Shown one piece after another: positions 33,965 through 41,612 of a DNA stretch of 64,000 nucleotides. A program made the translations under genes and the position numbers. Each line of letters opens with the position of its first letter. Within the stretch, counting starts at the first letter, position 1. The notes under the pieces were generated by a model that worked only from the letters and a program-made list of their open reading frames with translations, was not told the DNA's origin and did no database searches. Origin of the DNA: Ovoidimarina sediminis (lineage in GTDB: Bacteria; Pseudomonadota; Alphaproteobacteria; Rhodobacterales; Rhodobacteraceae); NCBI RefSeq assembly GCF_032586175.1, contig NZ_JAWHTE010000003.1, positions 124,001-188,000 on the forward strand, in the 5' to 3' direction.

Positions 33965-35454
33965 CCTGCTTTCTCGGCGTCGATATCGGCACCTACCAGA
34001 CCAAGGGCGTACTGGTGGACGAAAGCGGCACCATCCTGGCCGAGGCCCGCCGCGACCACGACATGATCGTGCCCCGCCCCGGCTGGGCCGAACACCGGGC
34101 GGAGGAAGACTGGTGGGGCGATTTCGTCCACGTCACCCGCGCGGTGCTGGCCCAATCCGGCATCCCGGCGGAAGAGATCGCGGCCGTCGCCTGTTCCGCC
34201 ATCGGCCCCTGCATGCTGCCGGTGGATACGCAGGGCGCGCCGCTCATGAACGGCGTCCTCTACGGCGTCGATACCCGCGCGGCGGCGGAAATCGACGAGC
34301 TGACGGCCCGGATCGGCGCCGATACCATCCTCGCCCGCTGCGGCAACGCGCTCACCTCGCAATCCGTGGGGCCGAAGATCCTCTGGCTGCGCCGCACTCA
34401 CCCCGAGATCTGGGAAAAGACGGCGACGATCCACACCTCCACCAGCTTCCTCGTCCACCGCCTGACGGGCGAGATCGTGATCGATCACTACACCGCCGCC
34501 AACACCTCGCCCCTTTACGACGTCGCCACGCAGGACTGGACGTTCGACCTTGCGGGCGACATCTGCGAACCGCGCCACCTGCCCCGCCTGCTCTGGTCGG
34601 GCGAGATCGCGGGCGAGGTGACAGAGGCCGCAGCCGAGGCCACCGGCCTCGCCCCCGGCACCCCCGTCACCACCGGCACCATCGACGCGGCGGCAGAGGC
34701 CGTCAGCGTCGGTGTCCGCCATGCGGGCGACCTGATGATGATGTACGGCTCCACCATCTTCATCATCGAGGTCACCGATGCCCGCGTCTCCGACCCGCGC
34801 CTCTGGTACGCGCCCTGGCTCGCGCCCGGCACCCATGCCTCCATGGCCGGCCTCGCCACCTCGGGCACGCTCACGCACTGGTTCCGCGATCGCTTCGCGC
34901 AGGAGCTTCCCCGCGACACCGCCTTCCCCACGCTGGCGGCAGAGGCCGCCGCGTCGCCGCCGGGCGCGAACGGGCTTCTGCTCCTGCCCTACTTCTCGGG
35001 CGAACGCACCCCGATCCACGATCCGCTGGCCAAGGGCGCGCTCTTCGGGCTCGACATGACCCACACGCGGGGCGACATCTACCGCGCGATCCTCGAAGGC
35101 ATCGCCTATGGCACGGCCCATGTGACGGAAACCTTCGCCGAGGCGGGCGCCGCCCCCGCCCGCATCCTCGCCGTCGGCGGCGGGGTGCAGAACGAGGTCT
35201 GGCTGCGCGCCACCTCCGACATCACCGGGCTCACGCAGATCGTCTGCGATAAGACGGTGGGCGCCAGCTATGGCGACGCCTTCCTGGCCGCCTGCGCCGT
35301 CGGCGCGGCGGAACCGGGCGATATCGACCGCTGGAACCCGCCCGCGCGCGAGGTGCCGCCCGAAGATCACCCGGCCTACGCCACGCAGTTCGCGCTGTTC
35401 AAGAAGCTCTACCGCGACACGAAGGACATCGCCCACGCGCTGAAGGGGAGCTAG
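33961..35454 (+). CDS. FGGY-family carbohydrate kinase
   Basis: A 497-residue ATP-dependent sugar kinase of the xylulokinase/ribulokinase type. N-terminal FGGY domain: CFLGVDIGTYQTKGVLVDESG (phosphate 1 loop), AEEDWWGDF, GVLYGVDTRAAAEID; C-terminal domain: TTGTIDAAAEAVSVG, GSTIFII, LPYFSGERTPIHDP and ILAVGGGVQNEVWLRATSDI (adenosine loop). It is the last gene of the BtpA-M42-kinase operon, with ATGA overlap at its start. Its stop TAG shares the bases CTAG with the stop of the convergent GNAT gene. Substrate not predictable. Confidence 0.92.
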   Translation: MTCFLGVDIGTYQTKGVLVDESGTILAEARRDHDMIVPRPGWAEHRAEEDWWGDFVHVTRAVLAQSGIPAEEIAAVACSAIGPCMLPVDTQGAPLMNGVLYGVDTRAAAEIDELTARIGADTILARCGNALTSQSVGPKILWLRRTHPEIWEKTATIHTSTSFLVHRLTGEIVIDHYTAANTSPLYDVATQDWTFDLAGDICEPRHLPRLLWSGEIAGEVTEAAAEATGLAPGTPVTTGTIDAAAEAVSVGVRHAGDLMMMYGSTIFIIEVTDARVSDPRLWYAPWLAPGTHASMAGLATSGTLTHWFRDRFAQELPRDTAFPTLAAEAAASPPGANGLLLLPYFSGERTPIHDPLAKGALFGLDMTHTRGDIYRAILEGIAYGTAHVTETFAEAGAAPARILAVGGGVQNEVWLRATSDITGLTQIVCDKTVGASYGDAFLAACAVGAAEPGDIDRWNPPAREVPPEDHPAYATQFALFKKLYRDTKDIAHALKGS

Positions 35455-35903
35455 GGCCCCAGCACCCGCTTGAAGCCGATATGGCTCGGGGTATAGCCCA
35501 GCCTGTCATAGAAAGCGCGCGCCCGGCTCCGCTCCGCCGTGGTCGTGAGCTGCAGCATCCCGCAGCCCGCCGCTTGCGCCCGCGCCTCCGCATCCCGCAT
35601 CAGGCTGTGGCCCAGCCCCTGCCCGCGCCGGTCCGCGGCCACCCGCACGCTTTCGATATTCGCCCGCCGCATGCCCCGGTGGCTGAGGCCCGTGATCAGC
35701 GTCAGCTGGTAGGTCGCGACGATCCGCCCATCCTCGACCCCCACGATCAGGTGATTGGCGGTCTCCCCCGCCATCGCCTCGAAGGCCGCAAGATAGGTGG
35801 CCTCTTCCGCCGTCTCCCGCGCCGCGCCGAAGGTGTCGTCCCTCAGAAGCGCGACGATCGCGGGCACGTCCTCCCGCGTGGCATCGCGGAAGGTCACAAT
35901 CAC
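35451..35903 (-). CDS. GNAT-family N-acetyltransferase
   Basis: A 150-residue acetyl-CoA-dependent acetyltransferase. The acetyl-CoA motif is ESVRVAADRRGQGLGHSLM (R/QxxGxG/A), followed by CGMLQLTTTAERSRARAFYDRLGY. The start is a GTG (IVTFRDATREDVPAIVALL) that overlaps the trpF stop as GTGA; the longer frame upstream is only trpF in another frame. Being coupled to trpF suggests co-expression, not a shared pathway. Acceptor unknown. Confidence 0.85.
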   Translation of the reverse strand: MIVTFRDATREDVPAIVALLRDDTFGAARETAEEATYLAAFEAMAGETANHLIVGVEDGRIVATYQLTLITGLSHRGMRRANIESVRVAADRRGQGLGHSLMRDAEARAQAAGCGMLQLTTTAERSRARAFYDRLGYTPSHIGFKRVLGP

Positions 35904-36535
35904 CGCGCGGCCTCCACGAAGGCGCGCATCAGATCCGCGTCCTTCTCCCCCGGCGCCCGCTCGACGCCCGAGGCCACGTCGACCTGCCGCGCGCCGGTCA
36001 GCCGGATCGCCTCGGCCACGTTTTCGGGCGTCAGCCCGCCCGCCAGCATCCACGGGATCGGCCAGCGCCTCCCCTCGAGAAGCCGCCAGTCGAACGGCAC
36101 GCCGTTGCCGCCCGGCAATTCCGCGCCCTTCGGCGCCTTCGCATCCACAAGGATCTGGTCCGCCACCGGCAGATGCGCATCAAGCCGCGCAAGATCCGCC
36201 GCGTCGGCCAGCCCCACCACCTTCATCACCGGCAGGCCGTAACGCGCGCGCACCTCCGCCACCCGTTCCGGCGTTTCCGATCCGTGAAGCTGAAGCATGT
36301 CCAGCGGCACCGTCTCGGTCAGCCGGTCCAGCAGCGCGTCACCCGCATCCACCACCAGCGCCACCTTCGCGATCCCGGGCGGCACCTCGACGGCCAGATC
36401 GCGCGCCTCTTCCGGCGTCACGAAGCGCGGCGATTTAGGAAAGAAGTTGAAGCCGAGATAGGCCGCCCCGGCATCCACCGCCGCGCGCACGTCTTCCGCC
36501 GTGCGAAGCCCGCATATCTTGACCCGGATCTGCAT
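35900..36535 (-). CDS. trpF: Phosphoribosylanthranilate isomerase
   Basis: A 211-residue TIM-barrel enzyme of tryptophan synthesis (Amadori rearrangement of PRA to CdRP). MQIRVKICGLRTAEDVRAA carries the catalytic-Cys motif KICG; GFNFFPKSPRFV, LDMLQLHGSETPERV, PWMLAGGLTPENVAEAI and VDVASGVERAPGEKD are the remaining family blocks, with the catalytic Asp in the LVDAKAPK region. In many alphaproteobacteria trpF sits next to trpB; here trpB is at 63.2 kb. It is the third gene of ihfB-lapA-trpF-GNAT. Confidence 0.96.
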   Translation of the reverse strand: MQIRVKICGLRTAEDVRAAVDAGAAYLGFNFFPKSPRFVTPEEARDLAVEVPPGIAKVALVVDAGDALLDRLTETVPLDMLQLHGSETPERVAEVRARYGLPVMKVVGLADAADLARLDAHLPVADQILVDAKAPKGAELPGGNGVPFDWRLLEGRRWPIPWMLAGGLTPENVAEAIRLTGARQVDVASGVERAPGEKDADLMRAFVEAAR

Positions 36536-36554
36536 GGGGGCTGGCCTAGCGCGG

Positions 36555-36905
36555 TCAGCTCGCCTTGTCGAGAAGCGCCAGCACGTCGTCGCCCGATCCG
36601 TCGGCGGGCGTCTTCAGCCGGTCCACTTCCTTTTCCAGCCGCTCGCGCTCGCGCCGGTGGTGGCTCGCCGCCGCCCGGTGCTTGTATTCGCGCATCCATT
36701 CCCAGACGAAGCCGATCAGAAGCCCGACCACGATGCTCGCAAGGATCACCGCGAAGATCGGCAGCGTGACCTGCGCGTTCCAGCCCGCGAAGGCGGCCAG
36801 CTCTTCGGGCAGAACCGTCAGCGTCACCGGCCCGCGATTGGCGAGCGCGACGATCAGCAGGATAAGGCCGACGGTGGCGAGAAACAGGTAACGGATGTAA
36901 CGCAT
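36555..36905 (-). CDS. LapA-domain (DUF1049) inner-membrane protein
   Basis: A 116-residue protein with two membrane helices (YLFLATVGLILLIVALANRG and LPIFAVILASIVVGLLIGFV) and a cytoplasmic coiled-coil tail rich in Arg/Glu (HHRRERERLEKEVDRLK). This is the LapA lipopolysaccharide-assembly-protein domain, found in E. coli next to LapB. The position right after ihfB is conserved in alphaproteobacteria. It lies 16 bases from ihfB and 19 bases from trpF, so one transcript is likely. Confidence 0.88.
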   Translation of the reverse strand: MRYIRYLFLATVGLILLIVALANRGPVTLTVLPEELAAFAGWNAQVTLPIFAVILASIVVGLLIGFVWEWMREYKHRAAASHHRRERERLEKEVDRLKTPADGSGDDVLALLDKAS

Positions 36906-36921
36906 GTGTGGGGGCAGCCCT

Positions 36922-37209
36922 TCAGTGATCGTCCGAATTCAGGCGGTCGCGCAGAAGTTTCCCGGTCTTGAAGAAGGGCACGTGCTTTTCCTCGACCTCG
37001 ACGGCCTCGCCGGTGCGCGGGTTGCGCCCGATCCGCCCGTCGCGCTTCTTGACCGAAAACGCCCCGAACCCCCGAAGCTCCACCCGGTTGCCATGCGCCA
37101 TGGCGTTGATGATCTCTTCGAAGATGGTGTTGACGATCCGCTCGACGTCGCGCTGGTAGAGGTGGGGGTTTTCGTCCGCAATCTTCTGGATCAACTCCGA
37201 ACGGATCAT
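36922..37209 (-). CDS. ihfB: Integration host factor beta subunit
   Basis: A 95-residue HU/IHF-type nucleoid protein (MIRSELIQKIADENPHLYQ). The family signature GFGAFSVKKRDGRIGRNPRTGE lies at residues 46-67, and the Pro that kinks DNA is in the RNPRTG loop. It works as a heterodimer with IHF alpha, which is not in this window. It heads the ihfB-lapA-trpF-GNAT transcript. Confidence 0.95.
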   Translation of the reverse strand: MIRSELIQKIADENPHLYQRDVERIVNTIFEEIINAMAHGNRVELRGFGAFSVKKRDGRIGRNPRTGEAVEVEEKHVPFFKTGKLLRDRLNSDDH

Positions 37210-37541
37210 GGATAACCTCCCTTGTGAGGCGCCCTTTTTGGCAGCGGCGCGCCCTTGTTGATGGGCAGACTATAGGCCCAATTGCCAAAACATTAAACGG
37301 TGAGAGACAGGCCGGAGCGATGAATCTGCCCCGTAAATAGCTGAGATGGGGCGGATTTCGGCGCACCGGCCTGCAAACGATCCGCTTTTGGCCGCGCGGC
37401 CCCGCCTTTTCCGCTCCCCGGCCGCGGGTGTGATTCGGCGCGCCCGGTCTGCGCTCCCGGCACCCCGGAAAATCCCGGTCGTCCCTCTGCCGGACATGCC
37501 CTAGGCTGGCCCCCGAACCACCCCATCCGGAAGGAGCCCCG
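37210..37541. other. Gap of about 330 bases before the VOC gene
   Basis: No gene is evident. On the leftward strand a TATAGT-like -10 candidate lies near 37271 with only a weak -35 partner, in the place expected for the ihfB promoter. The rest is GC-rich with no clear repeat. Confidence 0.4.
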
Positions 37542-37958
37542 ATGTCCTGGTCGATCCATCACGTGAACCTCGAAGCGAAAGACGTCCGCCGCGCCGCGCG
37601 GTTCTACGAAACGATCCTCGGCATGACGGAGGTGGCCTGGACGTTCCCGCCCGCCCGCGGCTACATCCCGGCAGAGCCCGACAGGCTCGCCCTCTTCGGC
37701 GACCGGCGGCAAAGCCACACGGGGCTTCACCTCATCAAGGCCGATCCCGATTTCGCCCGCCGCAACAACCTTGGCCACAACCCTTCGGTCGGCGGCCACG
37801 TGGCGATCGAGGTGGATGATCTCGAGGCGGTCCTCGCCCGGCTTCGCGCCGCCGGCATCCCCTATTCCGACGCCGGCGTCTTCGCGATCCCGAACCTGCG
37901 CAACGTCTATGTCGAGGATCCCGAAGGCAACCTTTTGGAGATCAACCAGCGGGTCTGA
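37542..37958 (+). CDS. VOC-family (glyoxalase-like) protein
   Basis: A 138-residue protein of two betaalphabetabetabeta modules. Metal-ligand positions: SIHHVNLEAKDVRRAARFYE (first His), HTGLHLIKADPDFA, GHVAIEVDDLEAVLARL (His), and EDPEGNLLEINQ (Glu at the end), the standard VOC order. Its substrate is unknown; similarity to lactoylglutathione lyase is only at fold level. Ribosome site AAGGAG precedes the ATG by about 8 bases. Confidence 0.88.
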   Translation: MSWSIHHVNLEAKDVRRAARFYETILGMTEVAWTFPPARGYIPAEPDRLALFGDRRQSHTGLHLIKADPDFARRNNLGHNPSVGGHVAIEVDDLEAVLARLRAAGIPYSDAGVFAIPNLRNVYVEDPEGNLLEINQRV

Positions 37959-38017
37959 GAAACGTACAATCCCGCCCCGCAAACACCGCAGGCCATGAGC
38001 GGGGGCAGGACGCGCTT

Positions 38018-38033
38018 TGTACAAAACCGTACG
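38018..38033. promoter_or_regulatory. TGTACA palindrome, candidate operator of the antitoxin-like gene
   Basis: TTGTACAA (38018-38025) is a palindrome with the TGTACA core, followed three bases later by CGTACG (38028-38033). A third related half-site, CGTACA, occurs at about 37962. In E. coli the YefM antitoxin binds TGTACA-core palindromes in its own promoter, and the gene just downstream encodes a YefM/Phd-like protein, so autoregulation is likely. Confidence 0.6.
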
Positions 38034-38104
38034 CAGCGCTCGCCATGTATTTACGAATTCCGGCCACCTTCCGGCGTAGGGAACCGCGCATGAAGGAGGC
38101 CAGA

Positions 38105-38491
38105 ATGGGAGGCCGCATTTCCACCTCGGAAGTCCGCAAGCGGATGTCCGAAGCCCTTGATATCCTGTCCGAGCCGGATCGCTGGATCATCATCACCCGC
38201 CATGGCGAACCGGTGGCGGCGATGGTTTCGATCAACCTGATCTGGTCGCTGCTCGAGGCCGCGAACGGCGGCGGCGGACGGCTCCGCTACACCGCGCCGG
38301 ACGGCATCGGCACGGCGATCGAAACCGGATCGGCCCGCGCGCCGGAACACAAATCCATGTTTGGCCCCCGGGGGGCCCCGCCCCCGCTTCAGATCGAGAT
38401 CGCCGACGCCCCCATGCCCGATGTCGACGAACTCCTCCGCCGGATCGACAGCCTTCAGGGCGACATGCGCGCCGAACCCTTCGCCAGCTGA
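38105..38491 (+). CDS. Phd/YefM-type antitoxin-like protein
   Basis: A 128-residue protein whose first half matches Phd/YefM antitoxins: GGRISTSEVRKRMSEALDIL then EPDRWIIITRHGEPVAAMVSI (DNA-binding fold). The second half is longer than in typical antitoxins and unassigned (PDGIGTAIETGSA, PMPDVDELLRRIDSLQGD). The start is the ATG at 38105, with a full AAGGAGG five bases before it; earlier ATGs lack this. No toxin gene of the RelE/YoeB/Doc kind is adjacent. It precedes the BrnA-like gene by 9 bases. Confidence 0.82.
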   Translation: MGGRISTSEVRKRMSEALDILSEPDRWIIITRHGEPVAAMVSINLIWSLLEAANGGGGRLRYTAPDGIGTAIETGSARAPEHKSMFGPRGAPPPLQIEIADAPMPDVDELLRRIDSLQGDMRAEPFAS

Positions 38492-38500
38492 CGCGCCGCC

Positions 38501-39004
38501 ATGATCCAGCCCCCCATCAAGAAGAAGACGGCGCCGAAGAAGCCCACCGGCCCCGTCGGGCCGCGCCTCACGCCGCGGCAGCGGCTGGAATACCGCTTCA
38601 TGCGCGACCAGATGCTGCAATTCGAATGGGATCTGCGCCACGCGGTCCTCGACGGGCGGATCGTGCCCAGCGCCTGGCACGGTCTGCTGGCAAGCGAACC
38701 GCCCCAGGCCAAGACCCGCGTGACGATCCGGCTCGATGCCGATCTGGTGAAGTTCTTCCGCACCTACGGCACGGGGTGGCAGCCGCTTCTGAACTCCGTC
38801 CTGCGCGCCTATCTGAAGGCCCGCATGGCCAGCCTGATCGACGGGCCGGAAAGCCTTGAAAGCCTCCTGGCCGGGATCGGCGAACGGCCCGAGATCGGCC
38901 GCTTCGAAAAGCTGATGTTCGGAGACGACGCGTTCGGCGGCGGCGAAGACGACGAGGACGACGACGGGGAAGAAGAGGACGACGGGGAAACCGACGGCGC
39001 CTAG
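38501..39004 (+). CDS. BrnA-type antitoxin-like protein with acidic tail
   Basis: A 167-residue protein. The middle (KTRVTIRLDADLVKFFRTYG then GWQPLLNSVLRAYLKARMA, residues 70-110) is a BrnA-antitoxin-like ribbon-helix-helix domain. The N-terminus is basic and proline-rich (KKKTAPKKPTGPVG), and the last 30 residues are almost only Asp, Glu and Gly (EDDEDDDGEEEDDG). A BrnT toxin gene is not present on either side. With the upstream Phd-like gene it forms a two-antitoxin operon without a visible toxin; both may act as plain repressors. Confidence 0.8.
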   Translation: MIQPPIKKKTAPKKPTGPVGPRLTPRQRLEYRFMRDQMLQFEWDLRHAVLDGRIVPSAWHGLLASEPPQAKTRVTIRLDADLVKFFRTYGTGWQPLLNSVLRAYLKARMASLIDGPESLESLLAGIGERPEIGRFEKLMFGDDAFGGGEDDEDDDGEEEDDGETDGA

Positions 39005-39014
39005 CGCCCGGCCC

Positions 39015-39347
39015 TCACTCGTTCACCGCTTCCAATACGCGCTCCGGCCGGGCGGCCCGCCCCGCGCTGCACTGCGCCGCGTTCGCCTCCTGCAGACTAC
39101 CGAAGGCCTCCCGCGCCCGGCAAAAGAGCGGCACGCCCATCTGCCCCTGGTCGAGCCATCCCGCGCACAGATCGGTGCGCGTGCAGGCCGCACAGCCCAG
39201 AAGCGTCTGGCGCAGCTCCTCGACATGGCCGCACAGCGCATCGGTCTCGTCCTCCACCGCCTGAAGCCCCAGCGCCGCCAGCATCCTGCGCCTGAGCGCC
39301 ATCCGCCGGTCGAAGGATCGCTCCACATGTCGCAAGAGGCCCGTCAT
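39015..39347 (-). CDS. DUF6455-family protein
   Basis: A 110-residue protein with a cysteine-rich centre (CAACTRTDLCAGWLDQG then a fourth Cys in LFCRAREAF), the fingerprint of the small DUF6455 family, probably a metal or cluster site. The first 40 residues are basic helices (RHVERSFDRRMALRRRMLAA). Function unknown. Its start is about 100 bases from the tandem TGT-N12-ACA sites at 39454, on the divergent side, so those sites could control it. It faces the BrnA-like gene tail to tail. Confidence 0.78.
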   Translation of the reverse strand: MTGLLRHVERSFDRRMALRRRMLAALGLQAVEDETDALCGHVEELRQTLLGCAACTRTDLCAGWLDQGQMGVPLFCRAREAFGSLQEANAAQCSAGRAARPERVLEAVNE

Positions 39348-39453
39348 CTGGCGCCCATCGGCATCCTGGATCCGGCCATGATCCTCTCCCCGTTCCCGCG
39401 CCGCCGGGCCGCTTATGCCGGGCCGGTGACGGGATGGTTTTTACTGTCCCGCC

Positions 39454-39496
39454 TGTCAACTTTTCCTGACATTTAGTCTGTCGTCAATTCTTGACA
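39454..39496. promoter_or_regulatory. Two tandem PpsR/CrtJ-type palindromes
   Basis: TGT (39454-39456), 12 bases, ACA (39469-39471); then 7 bases; then TGT (39479-39481), 12 bases, ACA (39494-39496). Two TGT-N12-ACA palindromes 7-8 bases apart is the classical PpsR/CrtJ operator form. The same tandem form lies at bchE. A TTGACA -35-like hexamer (39491-39496) sits in the second palindrome. No photosynthesis gene follows. Confidence 0.7.
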
Positions 39497-39675
39497 TTCA
39501 GGGCGAATCTGGAATTCCCCTGCGCCCCCTCCCGCTAGATTTGCCACACACCCCGGAATGTTGCGGAATTTCGGAAAAAGCATACGAGATTTTGTTTGCT
39601 TTCGCCGGGGGAGCGCGCTACCTCTCCCCTCACAGGTGCATAGACGCGGTAAACATGCATCAGCTGACGCTGAGC

Positions 39676-39707
39676 GGGGCTCGGGGGCAACATGCCATCC
39701 GAGCCCC
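39676..39707. other. Perfect 9-bp hairpin
   Basis: GGGGCTCGG (39676-39684) pairs with CCGAGCCCC (39699-39707) across a 14-base loop. No T run follows. It stands alone in the gene-free region about 180 bases after the PpsR-type sites and would be near the 5' end of a rightward transcript. RNA element or attenuator-like fold are both possible. Confidence 0.45.
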
Positions 39708-40230
39708 GTGTCGTTCTGGAGTGTGTGGGGGTACCAGGTGAACCAAGACCGTCGGGTTCCCGCGAAGGGAAACAGGAAAAGGCGCCAGGTGCTCAGACGC
39801 GGTCCTCGCATCGCCCCCTTGCGGAGGCCCCTGACGCCTTCCTGAACCTGTTCACCCGAGGGTGTCTCGGCCCAGTTGCGCCGACCCGTCGCCAGGCCTG
39901 CGCGATCCTTCCGGGGCCGAAGCCTCTTCCGGATCACCGCTGCGCACCTTGCGGCCCGCCGCGGCTGCCGGTCCCGACCCGAAGGCCTGACCCGGCGCGC
40001 CCAAGTCCCGGTCTGCCGGCCTTCCACGGACACTCCGAAGAGCCCCGCTTCCGCCCGGCCTCCCAGATCCTTCGCGATCCGCCCCGGACACATGTTCCGG
40101 TTTGGTCCGCTCCGGCTCCCGTGGGGCCTTTTGCGCCCCGCCCCGTCGCTTGCGCTTCGTTGCGGTAGAAACACCTTCCCACCAGCCCCTCGATCCCGCA
40201 ACAAAAAAGCAGTGCAGCATGAAAATTTAC

Positions 40231-40274
40231 TGGGGATAAGGTGTTGATATCACTTGGGGATTTCCTGTGGATAA
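40231..40274. other. Cluster of DnaA-box-like sequences
   Basis: TGTGGATAA (40266-40274) is the reverse complement of a perfect DnaA box. TGGGGATAA (40231-40239) and TTGGGGATT (about 40254) are close variants in an AT-richer stretch. No replication-initiator, parAB or hemE gene adjoins and the number of boxes is small, so a chromosomal origin is not supported; a DnaA-controlled promoter or chance remain. Confidence 0.35.
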
Positions 40275-40583
40275 GTGCGGATTCTGATGCAGTTCCGCAC
40301 CCTTGCCACGGGATGACACCGGCCCGGCGCCCGCGCCCGCCAGACCCGCGTTTTCTGCACCTGCGAAGGCCGCAATGGCGGCGCCTCACCGCCCAGAGGC
40401 GCGACTCACCCCGGGGCGCGCCCGTGCCGTCTCCGGCCACCCCCGCACCCGGAACAAAAGCGCCGGCCCCGCACCTCCATCGCGTCACCCATTTCCCGCG
40501 CCCGGCGCCAAACTGCCGCGCGCATCTTGCCCCCCGGCCCGATCCGCCCCATCTTCGCCCCAGCACGCATCCGGAGACCGCCC

Positions 40584-40718
40584 ATGCCACGCGCCCTGAC
40601 CCTCGCGCTTCTCGCCAGCCTCGCGCTTTCGGCCTGCACCCCGGTGGTCGTCGGCGGCGCGGCCTATGTCATCGCCGATCAGGTGATGGAACAGGACGGC
40701 GACGACGGGCTGTTCTGA
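40584..40718 (+). CDS. Small lipoprotein
   Basis: A 44-residue lipoprotein precursor: MPRALTLALLASLALSACTP, with lipobox LSAC and lipidated Cys at residue 18, then PVVVGGAAYVIADQVMEQDG and a short acidic tail. GGAGA lies 8 bases before the ATG. Such tiny lipoproteins are common in Rhodobacteraceae and their roles are unknown. The longer frame reaching back to 40527 is Pro/Arg-rich and not favoured. Confidence 0.72.
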   Translation: MPRALTLALLASLALSACTPVVVGGAAYVIADQVMEQDGDDGLF

Positions 40719-40724
40719 GCAGGC

Positions 40725-41483
40725 CTAATCCGATACCAACGGCGGAAGCCCGAGACGGCTGCGAACCTCCGCGTAATCCACCGCCTCTCGTACGATCTCG
40801 CTAGCCCTTGCATTCCGAGCATAGACATCTGGCGGCAGCGTCTTCTTGCGCGCAACCTGGCTTTCCCGCCCGAAAGCCAGCACGGCATCGAGCGCGGCCC
40901 GGTCGGAAAACCGATGCTCCAGCCCGAAGAACGGCAGAAGATCCTCGTTCACCATCGCAAGACCATCCGGCGAGACAAGATCCTCGAAGCCCAGCACAAG
41001 CTTTGGCAAATCACTCGCCGCGCAGCGGTCGACCAGTGCCATCCAGTGCGCAAGCTCGCCAAACAGCATGCTCTCCAGCCGCCCGGGCCGGGCCATCCGC
41101 CGCCGCTGCCTAAGCCGCGACACCCCGCGCGCTTCGTCCAGAGACCGCACCATCTGCGACACCACGCATTTCGCCGGGTCGCGAATGACAAGACAGATCC
41201 GCTCCACCTCCACCCCGCCGCGCCGCAAGGCAAGCTCTTCGGACACCCAGTGGATCTTCTGGGCAATCGGTGCCTCCGCTTCCCGTGCAAAGGGCGTTTC
41301 CGCGCTCGGGGGAAACCGGTCGCGGATCGGCGTATCCGCGGGATTGCCGGGGCACCCCAGTGTCGGCCGCCCGCTCGCCGCCTCCAGCACGGCGCGCACC
41401 ATGTGGCTGCCGCTTCGGGGGTAGGACATCAACAGCGCAGTCACGGCGTCGCGGCGCCACGAATGAAGGGGGATGAAGGCCAC
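40725..41483 (-). CDS. Sulfotransferase-like P-loop protein
   Basis: A 252-residue enzyme with PAPS-binding signatures: 5'-PSB loop SYPRSGSHM (residues 20-28, shaped like YPRSGNT of cytosolic sulfotransferases) and 3'-PB segment CLVIRDPAKCVVSQM. It contains FEDLVSPDGLAMV and FGLEHRFSD, consistent with the sulfotransferase fold. Acceptor unknown. It is separate from, and not highly similar to, the second sulfotransferase 0.4 kb away on the same strand. Confidence 0.82.
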   Translation of the reverse strand: MAFIPLHSWRRDAVTALLMSYPRSGSHMVRAVLEAASGRPTLGCPGNPADTPIRDRFPPSAETPFAREAEAPIAQKIHWVSEELALRRGGVEVERICLVIRDPAKCVVSQMVRSLDEARGVSRLRQRRRMARPGRLESMLFGELAHWMALVDRCAASDLPKLVLGFEDLVSPDGLAMVNEDLLPFFGLEHRFSDRAALDAVLAFGRESQVARKKTLPPDVYARNARASEIVREAVDYAEVRSRLGLPPLVSD

Positions 41484-41612
41484 GGGGGCCGCCCGAATTG
41501 TATCATGACACGCTCGTCCTGCCGAATGGGTCGCGGCGAAGGCTATTGGCTAAGGCGGCGCTGAGCAAGGAAAGGGCGGCCCGCCTCAACGCTTCCCCGG
41601 AACTAGTCACCC

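Larger units (their letters stand above)
39497..40583. other. 1.1 kb without a credible gene, after the PpsR-type sites
   Basis: Open frames exist on both strands but are Arg/Pro-rich, lack domain-like segments and show no GC bias at third codon positions, so I do not call a gene. The left third (to about 39660) is AT-richer, as in a promoter region. Visible structures are the hairpin at 39676 and the DnaA-box-like cluster at 40231. A non-coding RNA transcribed rightward from the PpsR-type sites is possible. Confidence 0.5.

Noticed and set aside
39473..40204. Leftward 243-codon open frame through the gene-free region
   Set aside because: The product is Arg/Gly/Pro-rich without domains, third positions are not GC-biased, and it crosses the PpsR-type sites. 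A 158-codon rightward frame there fails the same tests.
40231..40274. Chromosomal or plasmid replication origin
   Set aside because: Only one perfect DnaA box, no AT-rich unwinding block and no rep, parAB or hemE genes; kept only as a low-level finding.
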